Positions 56,454 to 57,469 of a stretch of 57,469 bases of DNA are shown here, piece after piece. This DNA comes from Gammaproteobacteria bacterium (GTDB lineage Bacteria; Pseudomonadota; Gammaproteobacteria; Pseudomonadales; Cellvibrionaceae). The notes beneath the pieces are model-generated. The model saw only the letters and a program-made list of their open reading frames with translations, made no database searches and had not been told where the DNA came from. A program made the position numbers and the translations under genes. Positions within the stretch are counted from its first letter, which is position 1, and each line of letters opens with the position of its first letter. The stretch lies in NCBI GenBank assembly GCA_021151835.1, contig JAGKWO010000032.1, positions 1 to 57,469 of the forward strand. The letters run 5' to 3'.

Positions 56454-57197
56454 ATGAGCTTGAATGACAAAGTTGCATTGGTAACTGGTGCAAGTCGTGG
56501 AATTGGTGCCGCAATCGCAGAGCAGTTAGGAAAGGCTGGTGCAATTGTTATTGGTACTGCGACCAGTGCGTCTGGTGCAGAAAAAATTTCTGCACGTTTT
56601 GGGGAGTTGGGAATTCGTGGTGCAGGCAAGGTGTTGAATGTAACTGACGCGGATTCTGTTGCTAATTTATTAAAAGAGGTGGGTGACGAATTCGGTGCGC
56701 CCGCAATTTTGGTCAACAATGCCGGTATTACCAAAGATAATTTATTAATGCGCATGAGTGATGATGAGTGGTTTGATGTGATCAATACCAATCTCAGTGC
56801 AATCTACCGTTTAAGTAAAGGTGTGTTGCGCGGCATGATGAAGGCTCGCTGGGGCAGAATTATCAATATCAGCTCTGTTGTTGGTGCGATGGGGAATCCC
56901 GGACAATCAAATTATGCAGCAACGAAGGCGGGTGTTGCCGGTTTTGCTCGCTCATTGGCCGCTGAGGTTGGTTCGCGCAATATCACCGTAAATACCGTTG
57001 CACCGGGTTTTATCGATACTGATATGACCAAGGTGTTGCCAGATGACCAAAAACAACAGTTACTTTCCCGTATTCCGCTTGGGCGTCTTGGCGCACCAGA
57101 GGAGATTGCCGCTGTGGTGGTTTTTCTTGCTGGTGATGCTGGTTCTTATATCAGCGGAGAGACAATTCATGTTAATGGCGGCATGTATATGTCGTGA
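56454..57197 (+). CDS. fabG: 3-oxoacyl-ACP reductase
   Basis: NADPH-dependent reductase of fatty-acid elongation. It is 247 aa with the short-chain dehydrogenase fold. The cofactor motif is TGASRGIGAAIAEQL, the NNAGI element follows, and the catalytic Ser-Tyr-Lys is in INISSVVGAMGN and YAATKAG. The start at 56454 has AGGA about 10 nt upstream. acpP follows after a 191-bp gap, probably with its own promoter. Confidence 0.97.
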   Translation: MSLNDKVALVTGASRGIGAAIAEQLGKAGAIVIGTATSASGAEKISARFGELGIRGAGKVLNVTDADSVANLLKEVGDEFGAPAILVNNAGITKDNLLMRMSDDEWFDVINTNLSAIYRLSKGVLRGMMKARWGRIINISSVVGAMGNPGQSNYAATKAGVAGFARSLAAEVGSRNITVNTVAPGFIDTDMTKVLPDDQKQQLLSRIPLGRLGAPEEIAAVVVFLAGDAGSYISGETIHVNGGMYMS

Positions 57198-57288
57198 TTT
57201 TTGTTTTTAACCCTTTGTTTTTAAAAGGTTATTGATCAAAAATCAAAGATTTTTGCTGTTTGGCATTACAACAATCCCAAAATCGATG

Positions 57289-57294
57289 TAAAAT
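57289..57294 (+). promoter_or_regulatory. Putative acpP -10 element
   Basis: TAAAAT followed by GCGCG lies about 95 nt upstream of acpP. A TTGGCA at 57260-57265 is 23 bp upstream, too far for a good -35. It matches the recurring -10 plus GCGC pattern of this window. Confidence 0.35.
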
Positions 57295-57388
57295 GCGCGT
57301 CGATTTTGGCCGGATCACATGGTCGAACCAATTTTGGTTTTATTGTCCAAGTGTTTCGAACTATAACCATTAGGAGTTACATAACATC

Positions 57389-57469
57389 ATGAGTAGCATT
57401 GAAGAACGCGTAAAAAAGATCGTTGCTGAGCAACTGGGTGTGAAAGAAGAAGAAGTGAAAAACGAAGCT
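57389..57469 (+). CDS. acpP: Acyl carrier protein (truncated by the window end)
   Basis: The first 27 codons (MSSIEERVKKIVAEQLGVKE and on) are a clear acyl carrier protein N-terminus. The Ser that takes the phosphopantetheine arm lies beyond the window. TAGGAG at 57371-57376 is a good ribosome-binding site. It ends the visible operon yceD-rpmF-plsX-fabD-fabG-acpP. Confidence 0.95.
   Translation, partial: MSSIEERVKKIVAEQLGVKEEEVKNEA

Noticed and set aside
57232..57246. FNR-box-like TTGAT...ATCAA before acpP
   Set aside because: The spacer is 5 nt instead of 4, and the context is a housekeeping operon in AT-rich DNA.

Overview
The window is a gammaproteobacterial chromosome segment. It is most like the Cellvibrionaceae (Cellvibrio, Saccharophagus, Teredinibacter) on gene content, gene order and the style of its secreted lipoproteins, for example a Gly/Ser-rich linker directly after the lipobox. 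The taxonomic call is inference, since no marker comparison could be run. Almost all of it is core genome. I see no insertion sequence, prophage, integrase or CRISPR array, and one tRNA gene (Ser-UGA).

Layout. 0.1-2 kb: nlpD-rpoS. 2-8 kb: ygfZ and an HDOD gene, a membrane diguanylate cyclase, sdhE-ygfX and nadB. 8-11.7 kb: the envelope-stress operon rpoE-rseA-mucB-rseC with arfB overlapping its end, behind a good sigma-E-type promoter. 11.7-16.2 kb: a glycosyltransferase, a PAP2 phosphatase, dgkA, bolA and trhO. 16.2-19.7 kb: an fnr-DUF4202-sirB2 operon, a frameshifted TPR gene and a cold-shock gene. 19.9-29.2 kb: a PiT phosphate transporter, two DUF3592 proteins, a DUF4124/pilin-like fusion, a membrane protein pair, a Tat-exported oxidoreductase and an RsmB-like methyltransferase. 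29.2-40.5 kb: a Ser/Thr kinase with an FGE-like C-terminus and its PP2C phosphatase, an M16 peptidase, a DTW-domain enzyme, a GIY-YIG protein, cmoM, a J-domain protein and two lipoproteins, one with an HEWGH zinc site. 40.6-47.5 kb: aguA-aguB, a soluble diguanylate cyclase, bcp, a short AraC-type regulator, an isolated yajC, tusDCBE, a YccA-like gene and tRNA-Ser. 47.6-57.5 kb: rne divergent from rluC, a HAD phosphatase, maf, then yceD-rpmF-plsX-fabD-fabG-acpP (acpP is cut by the window end).

How the genes work together. Themes are stress regulation (RpoS, RpoE/RseA/MucB, FNR, cold shock, PP2C/STPK), RNA modification and ribosome rescue (YgfZ, TrhO, RsmB-like, DTW, CmoM, TusBCDE, RluC, RNase E, ArfB), c-di-GMP synthesis by two enzymes that both carry I-sites, and membrane lipid synthesis (PlsX, FabD, FabG, ACP, DgkA, PAP2).

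The points most worth a second look are: the single-base frameshift in the TPR gene; the DsrC-like two-cysteine arm of the TusE homologue, with a matching Cys20 in TusB; the hairpin between rpoE and its anti-sigma gene and the terminator at the mucB stop codon; the near-leaderless yceD promoter; the promoter buried in a terminator before aguA; the DUF4124-pilin fusion; and yajC standing away from secDF.
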